A stretch of 64,000 bases of DNA. Source: Talinum fruticosum. Its lineage: Eukaryota > Streptophyta > Magnoliopsida > Caryophyllales > Talinaceae. This document shows, one piece after another, positions 45,071 to 55,262 of the stretch; position 1 is the first letter of the stretch; each line of letters opens with the position of its first letter. Both the position numbers and the translations under genes were made by a program. The stretch covers positions 310,001 through 374,000 of the forward strand of contig JAITYX010000142.1 in assembly GCA_021018815.1 (NCBI GenBank). The letters are read 5' to 3'. The notes below the pieces were generated by a model. The model ran no database searches, was not told where the DNA came from, and saw nothing but the letters and a program-made list of their open reading frames with translations.

Positions 45071-46080
45071 AGGCTCGGCTCACTACATAGGGATGTGCTA
45101 GGCATAGTACTTTTTCAACTAATCTAGATTGGTATACTTGAAAGAACTTTTCTCCTTCTAAATCGGTTAATTTTCCTCCTTGGCTCGGTAAAATCTGATT
45201 GAGTACAAATGGGCCTTGCTAGGTTACGCTTGAATTTCCCACGTGGGTCGTGAATTAAAGCTCGATCTCTCTAAGGACTAAATCCCCAATTTGCAAGTTA
45301 CAAGGCTTAACTTTCTTATTGAATGCCCTAGATATATGAGCTTGGTATATTTTGAGATTATGCGGGCGTTGGGGCGCCTCTCATCCAAGTAACACTAATT
45401 CCTCATAACGTGCTTTAGGCCACTCAATTTACGGAATATGACTTTCATCAATTATCCTTAGCGAACTAATGGCAATTTTAACTGGAACGACGACTTCCAT
45501 GCGATAGACTAGGGAGTAAGGCGTTGCTCCTGTGGAGGATCTAATAGAAGTTCTATAATCCCATAAAGCGAAAGGTAGTTTATTTGGCCAATCTTTATAA
45601 GTAAGCTGCCATTTTCTCCACTATTCTCCATATGTTCTTATTAGCGGCTTCAACTTGCTCCATTGGTCCGAGGATGATATGGGGAAGATTTGTGATGCCG
45701 GATGTTATACTTATCCAGAAATCTGCTACTTCTTTCTTGAAATGACTACCATGGTCACTTGTAAGTTCATGAGGCACTCTGTAGCGATAGATAATATTCG
45801 GGTAATGAATTTGGCTACTTGTTTCGATGATAGGGTTGCTTAGGAGGCTGCTTCTACCCATTTGGTGAAGTAGTCGATTGATACTCACACGAATTCATGA
45901 CCACCTGTTCCTTTAGGAGTCACTTTGCCAATAATGTCTATTCCCCAAACTGAAAATGGCCAGGGTAAGGATAGTGTGGTGAGAAATGACGGGATTGGTG
46001 CTTGTAAATTTGCATACACTCGACATTTATGACATCTTCTAAGAAAGTCGTGGCAATTCACTACATAGTTGACCAATAAT
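45071..46080 (-). pseudogene. Tat-type gypsy integrase (broken)
   Basis: Zinc-binding part CHDFLRRCHKCRVYANLQAP (about 46015-46070), then the core start WPFSVWGIDIIGKVTPKGTG with the first catalytic Asp. The second Asp block (SDHGSHFKKEV) is at 45810-45770. The Glu block is replaced by MEQVEAANKNIWRIVEKM, whose Glu can be the third residue. TGATPYSLVYRMEVVVPVKI and GDLVLREIEL follow towards the C-terminus, then LTDLEGEKF near 45150. It is broken by four or more stops. Confidence 0.82.
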
Positions 46081-46359
46081 AACCAAGTCTCCGAACCTTC
46101 TCAACCAACATTCTACCATTCATATGAGGTCCGCATTCCCCTCCATGAATCTCTTCCATGATACGTTTTGCATCATGTTGATTGACACAAAGTAAGCTGA
46201 TCCCAAAATCGGTTTTCTTCAACAACTATCCTTAATTCAGGAAGAATTGTACAGCCAACATCCTGATGGCTCGTTGGACTATAGGTGTGGAGTCCAAAGG
46301 ATACTCTTGCTTATCCAAGTACTTGATAAATATCATGATACCAACTAGAATGGTCGATG

Positions 46360-46930
46360 TTAGATACTTCTAAGGCACGGATGTGTGCGGAGTTGACTCT
46401 GCCACTCGATGTGAACAAGCATTGAGTGAATGCCAACAGGAATATTGATCATGGATGCTAACTTAGCTAGTGCATCCACAAAATGACTATTGTCCCTATG
46501 AAGGTAAGTGAAGGAAAGCTTCTCGGAGTGTTTAGATAATTGCATCAAATACGCTTGGTAGGGTGCCAAGGCTTCACTACGTATCTTCAACCCTTGCGAA
46601 ATTTCATTGATGATCAAACTAGAGTCACCGAAAACCCTAATATTCTTAATCCCGATCTCTATTGTAGCCTCAAGGCCTATGATGCAAGCTTCGTACTCTG
46701 TAGCATTATTAGTGACCTCGAAATCTAGCTTAACTTAAATGGGAGTATGTGCTCCCGCCGGTGAGACTAAAAGAATCCCTACTCCAAAGCCCTTCGATTT
46801 CTCGATAGCATGATAGTTCATTCTTCCTCCGATTCGAGCATGGGTAGATCTACAAAGAATTCCGATACCACTCTTCCTTTGATCGCTTTTTGAGGAATAA
46901 ACTTGAGTTCCTAATAGCATGATAGTCCAT
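46360..46930 (-). pseudogene. Tat-type additional RNase H (aRNH)
   Basis: VGILLVSPAGAHTPI (46735-46790), FEVTNNATEYEACIIGLEA (46690-46740, with the catalytic Glu), FGDSSLIINEISQGLKIRSE (with the Asp) and LSFTYLHRDNSHFVDALAKL (with the final Asp). This second, archaeal-type RNase H is a hallmark of the Tat clade. One frameshift at about 46735 and one stop. The more upstream 46931-47110 contains connection and first RNase H remnants. Confidence 0.85.
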
Positions 46931-47110
46931 TGTCTTGTCTTATTATCGACAATCGGTTACTTAAGTATGCACTTAATAGGATTCATCGTTGCTACCACTT
47001 GTACCGTGTGGGCTAACATGCGAGTGTCCGAGCTTCTTGGTAGCCCAAACTAAAGCCAAAGATGTCTTCTCTAACGATGTATATCTAGTCTCATAGTTCA
47101 AGAACTTCTT

Positions 47111-48029
47111 ACTAAGATAATAGATTGTGCGTTCCTCTTTTCCATCCTGCTAAGCTAACATGGCTCCCATAGCTATCTCTATTGTGGTTAGATATAAAAG
47201 CAAAGGTTTCCCTTGGTTCGGGTTGAACTAACACTCGGAGCATTGACCAGGTATTCCTTAACCTTCTCAAATGCTTGTTAGCACTCGGTATCCCAAATGG
47301 GCTCGGATCCTTTACGTAACTTCTTAAAAATGGGTTCACAAACCATAGTCACTTTTGATATGAAACGATTGATGTACTGCAAACGCCCTAAGAATCCCCT
47401 TATCATCTTCTTCGTACTTGGTGGAGGGATTTCCTTGATAGCCTTAATCTTGGATGGATCAACTGCAATTCCTCTAAGATCGACAACATAACCTAATAGT
47501 TTGCGGGAAGTTACTCCGAAGGCAAACTTTTGAGGATTAAGGAGTATTTTGTACTTCCTAAGTCTATGGAAGAATTTTCTCAGTCGGGTAAGTGCTCTGC
47601 CTTGTCCTTGGATTTTATAATCATATCATCCACGTATATTTCAGCTTCTTTATAGATCATAGCAATAAGTCGCGATCTGTCCTCCGATACGTTGCACCTG
47701 TAATTTTTAGCCCAAATGTCATCACCACATAGCAATAAGTCCCCCATTGAGTGATAAAGGTCATCTTCTCCATGTCTTCCTTAGCCATCTTCACTTTATT
47801 ATCCCCGACAGAACCATCCATGAATGAGAATAGAGCGTGATCCACTATATTATCTACCGGAAGATCGATATGAGGTAACGGGAAATCATATTTGGGAATA
47901 GACTCGTTTAAATCTCCGAAGTCGATGCACATACAAACTTTGACGTCTTTCTTTGGGACTAGAAGTATATTTACTACCCATTGAGGATAGTGAACTACCT
48001 TAATAAACCCAACCTCCAATTGTTTTTAA
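47111..48029 (-). pseudogene. Tat-type reverse transcriptase (broken)
   Basis: The open frame 47657-48019 carries VGFIKVVHYPQWVVNILLVP, VCMCIDFGDLNESIPKYDFP, HALFSFMDGSVGDNKVKMAK and ITQWGTYCYVVMTFGLK, the fingers and palm of RT. The catalytic box EIYVDDMII is intact at 47619-47645 after a frameshift. Thumb and connection blocks follow, including the ASPLQYINRFI-like end and the NKHLRRLRNTW region (47240). The extreme N-terminus is truncated at the junction with copia LTR E. Confidence 0.85.
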
Positions 48030-49120
48030 ACCTTACAACTTAGATGGATGTTAAGTACAGAGTTCGAGTTGTAAGTAGAAGATTGAATGAGAATTATACA
48101 GAGAGAGATAATTTTAGCAATAGATTCAGCTATCGATTCAGCAATCTTCTTGTCTTGTGAAGTGGCTTCTATTTATAGATGACCGAGCAGATTAGCGATT
48201 GTGACTATCTTCCGATTAGAAGTCCTTTGTGACCGTTGCAATGGTTTTTTGAGTGAATCGGAAAATATCCATTGAGGTGTGAACGTTGGGCAACGGGTCG
48301 TGACTCTTTTGGATGTCCCAATCCACCTGGTGGTGTCCGAAAAGTAGGGTGGAAACCACCGTCGAGCTGGGTGTTGCAGATTTTCAGTTTTGGAAATAGA
48401 CAATCCTAACACGGTGTTTGGGCCTTGGTCGAAGTAGAAAAAGCCTTGTCTGCTGGTGATATGACATCTTGAAGCCGATTACTTTTGTAATTCAAAAGTA
48501 GGATAACCTCGTTTAGATAGCCTACAAAAGTAACTCAATTTGGTTCTCAAAGTATAAAATACTTTGGTCCAAGATTAGAAACAGATAATAATTTAACTAA
48601 GATAATTAAGTGCCTAATTATCCGAGTCCCGAAAGAGTGGAATTTTCCGAGTCTAATATCCATTATACTCAAATTCCATCCGAGTCGGTCTAGAAGTAAA
48701 ACAAGTCCGATAGAGAATATCAGAATAATGAAACTTGATCTAGACAAGCACAATTCAAATGAGACAAGTCGACTTAAAAGGATGAATTAACACCGTAATT
48801 CAATCAAACTTAGAATATAAAGTCGGACTTGTATTTATGCACAATAGAGCAAATATTTGAACATGTGATAAGTTCGATTGTTGTCCGAGTAACTCGGAAC
48901 TATGTGCAAAAAGATAAGCAAGAGTATGCTTTCTAAGTTAGTTAGAATAATCGAAAACATATGAAATAGTTTACGTAATAATCGGAAAAGATTCTAGATC
49001 ACTCGGAAAAGTTTCTAAAACACTTAGAATGACTTGTAATCGAAACTTACAAGAGATAAAGTTTGTACCTGATTCCTTAATGGGACTAAGAATGATATAC
49101 CTATAAAGTCCGAGTCTTCA
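48030..49120 (-). repeat. 3' LTR of copia copy E, truncated
   Basis: Minus-strand start TGAAGACTCGGACTTTATAG at 49120; second LTR type. TATAAATAGAAGCC on the minus strand at 48170-48177. The LTR stops in the GTTGTAAGG segment, about 450 bp before its proper end, at the gypsy RT junction. Confidence 0.85.
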
Positions 49121-49133
49121 ATCTCCCCTTTTT
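49121..49133 (-). other. Polypurine tract of copia E
   Basis: AAAAAGGGGAGAT on the minus strand directly before TGAAGACTC; the best preserved PPT of the family here. Confidence 0.85.
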
Positions 49134-49633
49134 GATGAAAGGCATTCCATACTTAGATAGAAACTTTGTTAGTGATATAGATCCGATTTTTCATTCTTTC
49201 TCAGGAAATAAGTCGAGAAACGAGTGCAAATATGTTTAGTGAAATAGACTGAGTTGAAGTGATATAAGTGATTGAAACTTAGATTCTATCGGAGCAAGTA
49301 AGCTTAGATTGCATTAGTACTAAAAATTGAAGTATCGGAGCAATGATAGACCGAGTTATTGAATTAGAGCAAAGAAAATTACCGAGCAAGAATTTGAAAC
49401 TCGAAATAATTGAAATTCAGAATATAATAAGCATGAAACCGAAACTTCATTAATATTCAAAACAAATATATACACAAAAGAGGGTGAGAGAAACTCCCCT
49501 AAACAAGATAACAAATTTCTAAATATTCTCCCCTTGCTTTTCAGCAAAAAAAACAAAAAGAGGAAGAATGTATCAAGAGGATACAAATTTGGATGTCCGG
49601 ACAAAAAAAATTTAAAAACAGAAAAAAGAATTT

Positions 49634-51265
49634 CTAAGAAGGAGGGGAGGGAGCAGATCGAGTCGAGGATGATGGACGGGCGGTGCGCCTCGCCGATAAG
49701 ATCGTGAAGATGTAAACGAACAAGGCGAGGGCAACACTGCTATCTCCGCAATGGGCTCAGCTCCGAGTGGTCGACCCAAAACTAATTCCTCCAGAGGTTC
49801 ATCCTCCCGGAACTCGGCCGAGGGAGGTGCTGGATCTGCTGCCGACCGACCATGGTCGGCAGGGTCTTCGACCCACTCGGACTACTGTCCGAGCTAATCA
49901 CTTCGAGGTTGGAGTGCCTGGAGCACCTTGACCCTTGGCCGCTTCGGCTCCTGTTTCTTATTCCTTCTCCTCTTCTTCTTTCTCCCCTTCCTCCTTCTCC
50001 TCGAGATGGAGCTACCTCGACCAGAGGCTCCGCTTCTTCTCCTTCTTCTTCTTCTTCTTCCCCGCAAAGAGGGATTTGGTTGGACTCGAGGATTCTTCGA
50101 TGTATCCGAGTCGACTAGATCCTGAGCCGCCTTAGAGCGCCATTCCCGAAGGACCTCAATCATCTCCTTCTACTCCTTGACCATTGCTTTCATCTCTAGA
50201 AGCACGTCTTGCTGCTCTTTGATTTTGGATTGAGCAGTTTTTGATTGACGGTCATAGACTGAAGAACAGTCTTGAATGACCGGAGGGTGTCCTTGAATTC
50301 GGTGGACACCAAGGAGAGCTTGTCCATGATAGTAGTGGACAAGGCCGAAGAGAGGATCCGAGAAACGCCCGAGGTGGAGGCACCACCAGGTGGAGGACGT
50401 AGAGAAAGAGGAGGTTGAGTCCGAGTCCGAGCCGGAGAAGGGGGCCTCGGTTCTGAGTTATGGACCTAGACACCCGGTTGGGTCTCTTGGTATCCATACC
50501 CAAGAAGTTCCTTTTGCCAACAACAATAGCGACCTTAGAAACCGCATTAGGATCTAAGGGAAGAGGAACTTTGAATTGTTTGAAGATTAGGGTGAGAAGA
50601 GCCCCGAAAGGAAGTGGGGTTGTCTTCTTGGTTTGAGTCCGAGCGGGCATGGCTGCCATTTGCTCGACTATAGCAGGAAAGAGATCAACTTCGTAGCCCT
50701 CAAGACTATCACAAAGAGCTTTGAGATGCTTGGAGTTAGGGTTCTCATTGCTTTAATGCTTGAGAGAAAAAGGTTTTCATCAACAGGAAACACAGAAGAC
50801 GAGCTTCGATTTAAGTTGAGTCACGGAGAAGTTCTTAGGTGACTTAGGAAACTCTTTAGCATATTTCTCGAAGAATTCATAAGCAACCTCATTGAAAGGT
50901 ATGGGGTTGCTATTGAGGAAAAGAGAGGATACTTTGAAGAGACGGTGTACATGAGAGGTGTTGATGCAAACTATGACATTTTGAACTCCGGAGGTAAGGA
51001 TACCTTCGGAGCTAGAGTGATTAGAATAAAACTCGAAAGAAGTTCCGGGTAGATGAACTCACCGAAACAGAGGAAATTGTAATCCCTTGTTGATTTGATG
51101 TGAGCCAACCACGAAAACTTTGTGGTCGTAAAGAATTTGTCATCTAACATTAGATGTTGGGTGACAATGATTTTTGAGGGATTGGAAGGGCCTTCCTGGC
51201 TTTTAGTTCGAGGTTTCTTGGTGGCGAGAACCAAGAAAATCTGGGTGGGAACCTTTTTTCGGCAT
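49634..51265 (-). pseudogene. Copia E ORF3: plant transposon-associated domain protein (broken)
   Basis: The most likely start is ATG at 51265 (MPKKGSHP, basic as in F and C). Then, in shifted frames: IVTQHLMLDDKFFTTTKFSW and FGEFIYPEL (51000-51180), an RTFFSH-like middle, then AAMPARTQTKKTTPLPFGAL and LTLIFKQFKVPLPLDPNAVS (50530-50659). A Pro-rich linker, a Glu/Lys-rich region (49930-50110) and the conserved tail EDEPLEELVLGR (about 49780-49815) follow, ending at TAG 49634-49636. With copy B this shows that the full family tail extends past the Lys/Glu-rich segment. Function unknown; several frameshifts. The long upstream frame to 51408 begins inside the leader. Confidence 0.7.
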
Positions 51266-51524
51266 GTTTGTATGAAAAGAGAGAGATGAACTTTTGAGGG
51301 GGAAAGAGAGAGAGAGAGAGATGGCTCGACGAAAGTGAGCGAGAAAAAAAATGAAAGCGTAGAAAAGAGAGCTGAGAATGACAAGTGCTTACTTGAGACT
51401 TCTTTCACTTATCTTAACGAGTGATGAGATCTTCCTCGAACGTAGATTGCTTGCTCGAGTTGAAGTAAGTGAGAGAGAGAGAGTGGGTAGAGAGTAAAGT
51501 ATCGAAATGAAGGAAAACAGATGC

Positions 51525-51532
51525 TATTTATA
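51525..51532 (-). promoter_or_regulatory. Internal TATA box of copia E
   Basis: CTATAAATAGCATC on the minus strand, 260 bp before the ORF3 ATG, with GA/CT tracts in the leader and an AACTAGCCGTTGG motif upstream (51645-51657). Confidence 0.55.
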
Positions 51533-51930
51533 GAGAAAGAGTCATCCTTTAGTGTTTGTTCCGACCCGGCTCTTCAACGATCGCCTCGGACCGGTGTGAC
51601 TGTTACTGCTCTCCAACGGTTATAATTCTAATGATTGTCTCCCAACGGCTAGTTGTCTCGCTCGATGCGCGAGAGAGAGAGAGAGAAAAAGAGAGATTTT
51701 CAAAAGATATTTCGAAATTCTCCACTCATCTAGAGATGATTTCGAAGTTTGATGTCCATTTTTCTCAAAATCTGAGTCTAACTCAGTGAAGTTCTGAGTG
51801 ACTCGAAACAGCAAGCAAGCAATAACTCATAGCTCGGTATCACTGGCTCAACTAAACTAATTTTTATTTAAAGAGAGAAAGTATATAACATATAATCATG
51901 CAATGAAATTTCACTCAGAAAAGCACATAA

Positions 51931-53470
51931 TCATGCATCAATCATGCCAAGCTCATTCCTAATAAAGCAAAATTGATCCTCACTAAGTGGCTTAGTAAAG
52001 ATATCAGCTAATTGATGTTTGGTAGGAATGAACTCAAGTTCAATATCACCTTTCTCATAATGGTCTCTTAGATAGTGATACCGACCTTAATGTGTTTTGT
52101 CTTTGAGTGCTAAAGCTGGATTCTTGGTGATGCTGATTGCACTTTGATTGTCACACTTGATTGGAATTGACTTGAATGTAAGTCTAAGATCTCTCAAGTG
52201 TTGCTTGATCCATAAAATCTGAGCACAACATACTCCAGCTGTAATATACTCGGCTTCAACAGCTGATAGAGCTACTGAGTTCTGTTTCTTTGAGTGCCAA
52301 GATATAAGGGATTGACCCGAAGCTGGCGGGTTCCTCGAGTGCTCTTTCTATCAACTTTGTACCCAGCATAGTCAGCATCCGAGTATCCAGGTGAGTGTCG
52401 GTTATGAGTCTCTAGAGTACCATAGACCTAGATTCTAAGTCCCTGCAAGATATCTCGAATATTCTCTTCACCGTAGTGAGATGTGATTCTTTTGCATTAG
52501 CTTGAAATCTTGCACACATACATACACTAAAAATTATGTCCGGCCTACTGGAAGTAAGATATAGCAAAGATCCAATCATACCTTGATAGAGTTTCGATCT
52601 ACTTGCTTTACCTTTTTCATCCGAGTCCTGTTTTATGTTACTACTCATAGGTGTTGCTTGTATGTTTCACATCTTGAAGCTTGTACTTCTTCAGCAGCTC
52701 CTTGGTATACTTTGATTGATGGACATAGATGCCATCTTTGTCTTGCTTGATTTGTAGACCAAGGACAAAATTGAGTTCTCCCATCAAACTCATTTGAAAT
52801 TTGTGTCACATTACCTCGGAAAAATCTCGGCACGAGATTTCATTAGTAGCTCCAAAAATTATGTCATCAACAAAGATCCGAGCAATAAGAAAGTTTTTCC
52901 CCTTGGTTTTTATAAAAAGAGTTTTACCAATCTGACCTCTTCTAAAATCATTTTTAGTCAAGAAATTGCTTAATCTTTCATACCAAGCTCTGGGAGCTTG
53001 TTTAAGACCATAAAGAGCTTTTTGCAATTTGAAAACATGATTTAGAAATTCTGTGTTTTCAAATCTAGGGGTTGCTCAACATAGACTTCCTTTTCAATGA
53101 AACCATTGAGAAAAGCACATTTAACATCCATTTGATAAAATTTGATATTCATACTAGATGCAAATGCCAATAAGATTCTAATAGCTTCAATTCGACAATA
53201 GGTGCCAAGGTTTCCCCACAATCAATCCCTTCTTCTTGATTGTAACCTTGAGCCACAAGTCTAGCCTTATTCTCGACTACCAACCCACCTTCATCTAGTT
53301 TGTTCTTAAAAACCCATTTGGTTCCTATGACTGGGTGGTCGAGAAGGTCATTTGGTCGGAGTCCAAATTTGGTTTCTTTTGAATTGATTGAGTTCCTCTT
53401 GCATGGCCTCTACCTATTCAGGTTCATTTAGGGCCTCTAGTGCATTTTTGGGTTCAGTTAATGAAATGAA
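51931..53470 (-). pseudogene. Copia E reverse transcriptase and RNase H (broken)
   Basis: RT entry near 53420-53340 (EALNEPE and NPFGLRPNDL remnants), VFKNKLDEGGLVVEN-like at 53280. AFLNGFIEKEVYVEQPLDLK-like follows near 53090, then QKALYGLKQAPRAWYERLSN (52965-53027). IARIFVDDIIFGATNE is at 52850-52890 with an intact VDD box, the only intact catalytic box among the four copies. LYQGMIGSLLYLTSSRPDII follows (52520-52590). RNase H shows the KTKHI and QLADIFTKPL-like end; stop at 51931-51933. Several frameshifts. Confidence 0.87.
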
Positions 53471-54640
53471 TGCATGAATGGACATAGATTTTGTAGAGAG
53501 GAACGAGTTCTTACCCCATTGTTGTTCAAACAAGATGTTTTCGAGTAGGTGGCTCGAAGCATATTTGAATGCTCTACCTATTCTTTGGTTGACCAGATCC
53601 GTAGGTTGAATTGGTTGATCTTCATAATTCTGTTACGATTAAGCTTGTTCATCCGATTGACCTTCAACATTCTGAGTTGGCTCTTGAGTTATCTTATTCT
53701 AAGTTAGGTTGTGAGTCACTTCGTTCGAGTGACTTTGATTTGATTCTTGATGAGGTTATTTTCACCAAGATCATAATCTCTACTGAGCTTCAAGTCCGAA
53801 AATGTTGACTTACTCGGTTTTTCTGTTCAATCTCATCAAAAACAACGTGGATGCTTTCTTCCACTTTGTTAGTTCTTTTATTGAAAATGCGAGTAAGCTT
53901 TATTATGAGATGAATAACCAAGAAAAATACCTTCATCTGACCGAGCATCAAACTTAGTCAGGTGACCCTTACCATTGTTGTGAATAAAGAACTTACATCT
54001 AAAGTGTTTGAAGTATGAAATGTTGGGTTTCTTCCCTTTGTAGAGCTCGTATGGAGTTTTCTTGAGGATGGGTCCGATGAGACATCCGTTCAATGTGTAC
54101 TTTGTCTGTATTGACTGCCTCAGCCTAGAAATAGTAGGGTTGACCATGTACAATCATCATTATCCTTTCTATTTCTTCAAGAGTCCAGTTCTTTCTCTCC
54201 ACTACTCCATTTTGTTGAGGAGTTCTTGGTGCTGAGAAGTTGTGGGAGATGCCATTCTTATCACAAAACTCTGCAAATTCCGAGTAGTCAAACTCCTTTT
54301 CATGTTTAGTTCGAATTCTCTAAATCCGAGTCCGAGACTCAACTTGGATTTTCCTGCAGAGCTTACTGAACTCTTTGAATGCTTCATTTTGTGCTTCAGA
54401 AAACAAACCCGGGTAAATCATGAGCATTCATCAATAATCACAAGCACAAATGATTTACCTCTAAGACTCTTAACAGGAATTTCTCCATATAAGTCCACAT
54501 GCAACATTTCAAGCACCTTGGATGTGGAAACAGATTTGAAAGATTTGAAAGATGATCTAACCTATTTCCCTTTTGTGCATGCTTCACAAATTTTATCTTT
54601 CTTAAATGCACAGTTAGGCAATCCTCTGACTAAACCATGA
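53471..54640 (-). pseudogene. Copia E linker and integrase (broken)
   Basis: From right: the CTKGK block (54562), LELVxMxxGEIPVKSLRG-like core start near 54450-54520, the first Asp region IDEC-like and degraded, the RIRTKHEKEFD-like second Asp region at about 54290-54310 (altered), HNFSAPRTPQQNGVVERKN near 54190-54250 with the catalytic Glu, and KTPYELYKGKKPNISYFKHF (54010-54060). FDARSDEGIFLGYSSHNKAY follows (53890-53960). The 53471-53830 part is the Glu/Asn-rich linker. Confidence 0.85.
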
Positions 54641-55262
54641 GAAGCAAGCTTCTTAATAGTATGCATGCTAATATAACCTAGTCTACGATGCCATGTCCAT
54701 GAATCATCATGTAGAGATGCTTTTAAGCAAGATAAATTTTGACTTGGGTCGAGAAAGATGAATAATGTAGGTGTTCCCTGATCTCTTACCCGAGAGCTTG
54801 GTCTCCTTCGTAGTATCATCGGAACTATAACGGTTGGTCCGAGTGAATCTTACCTCTTGACCTTTGTCACACAATTGAGGGATGTTGAGTAGATTGTACT
54901 TCAATCATTTAACAAGGTAGACTAGGTCGACCGGATTGTCTCCTTTTCCAATCTTGCCTATCCCAGTTATCTTGCCCTTACTGTCATCTCCAAATGTGAC
55001 TTTGCCTCCCTTGGAATCTTCTACGTTAGAAAAGAGTCTTGGCTCTACACTTGTCCAGTACCGGTGTCCTTTTGTTCTTTTCGAGCCACCTGCAAGTCGA
55101 AACAAACTAAGCTTTCTCACTTCCTCTAACGAACCCGAGTAACTCCCCTTACTGTGGTCCTTTTCGAGGAAGAAGACTCTTAGGAACCCGGACTTGAATA
55201 ACTTTGGGTTTGGTCCGATTACGAGTCCTTCTTTTACAAAGCCGAGTCCGTGTCTCTTTTAA
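54641..55262 (-). pseudogene. Copia E gag end, protease and GAG-pre-integrase (broken)
   Basis: TRNRTKPKVIQVRVPKSLLP (55165-55225) is the gag C-terminus of the family. The protease region has GGKVTFGDDSKGKITGIGKI (54940-55020), but the segment with DSGCSRHM is deleted or rewritten (reads GHRYWTSVEPR). LLNIPQLCDKGQEVRFTRTN follows, then WTWHRRLGYISMHTIKKLAS (54650-54715). Truncated at 55262 by the CACTA-type fragment. Confidence 0.8.

Larger units (their letters stand above)
45071..48029 (-). mobile_element. Tat/Retand-type Ty3-gypsy element, pol part
   Basis: Read on the minus strand, RT starts at 48019, RNase H plus an additional archaeal-type RNase H follow, and integrase ends near 45071. 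The double RNase H and wording are typical of the Tat lineage. The 5' side is cut at 48029, where it abuts copia LTR E. No LTR could be recognised. The PMD/DUF7745-like units lie beyond the pol end on the opposite strand. Confidence 0.8.
48030..55262 (-). mobile_element. Sirevirus-type copia element, copy E
   Basis: Minus strand: gag end/protease (55262-54641), integrase (54640-53830), RT/RNase H (53470-51931), internal promoter (51525), ORF3 (51265-49634), PPT (49133-49121), 3' LTR (49120-48030, truncated by the gypsy junction). The 5' half of gag and the 5' LTR are lost at 55262, where a CACTA-type fragment starts. It is in head-to-head orientation with copy F. Confidence 0.88.

Noticed and set aside
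49894..50163. Arg-rich or Leu-rich small proteins on both strands
   Set aside because: Off-frame readings of the Lys/Glu-rich tail of ORF3 in copia E.
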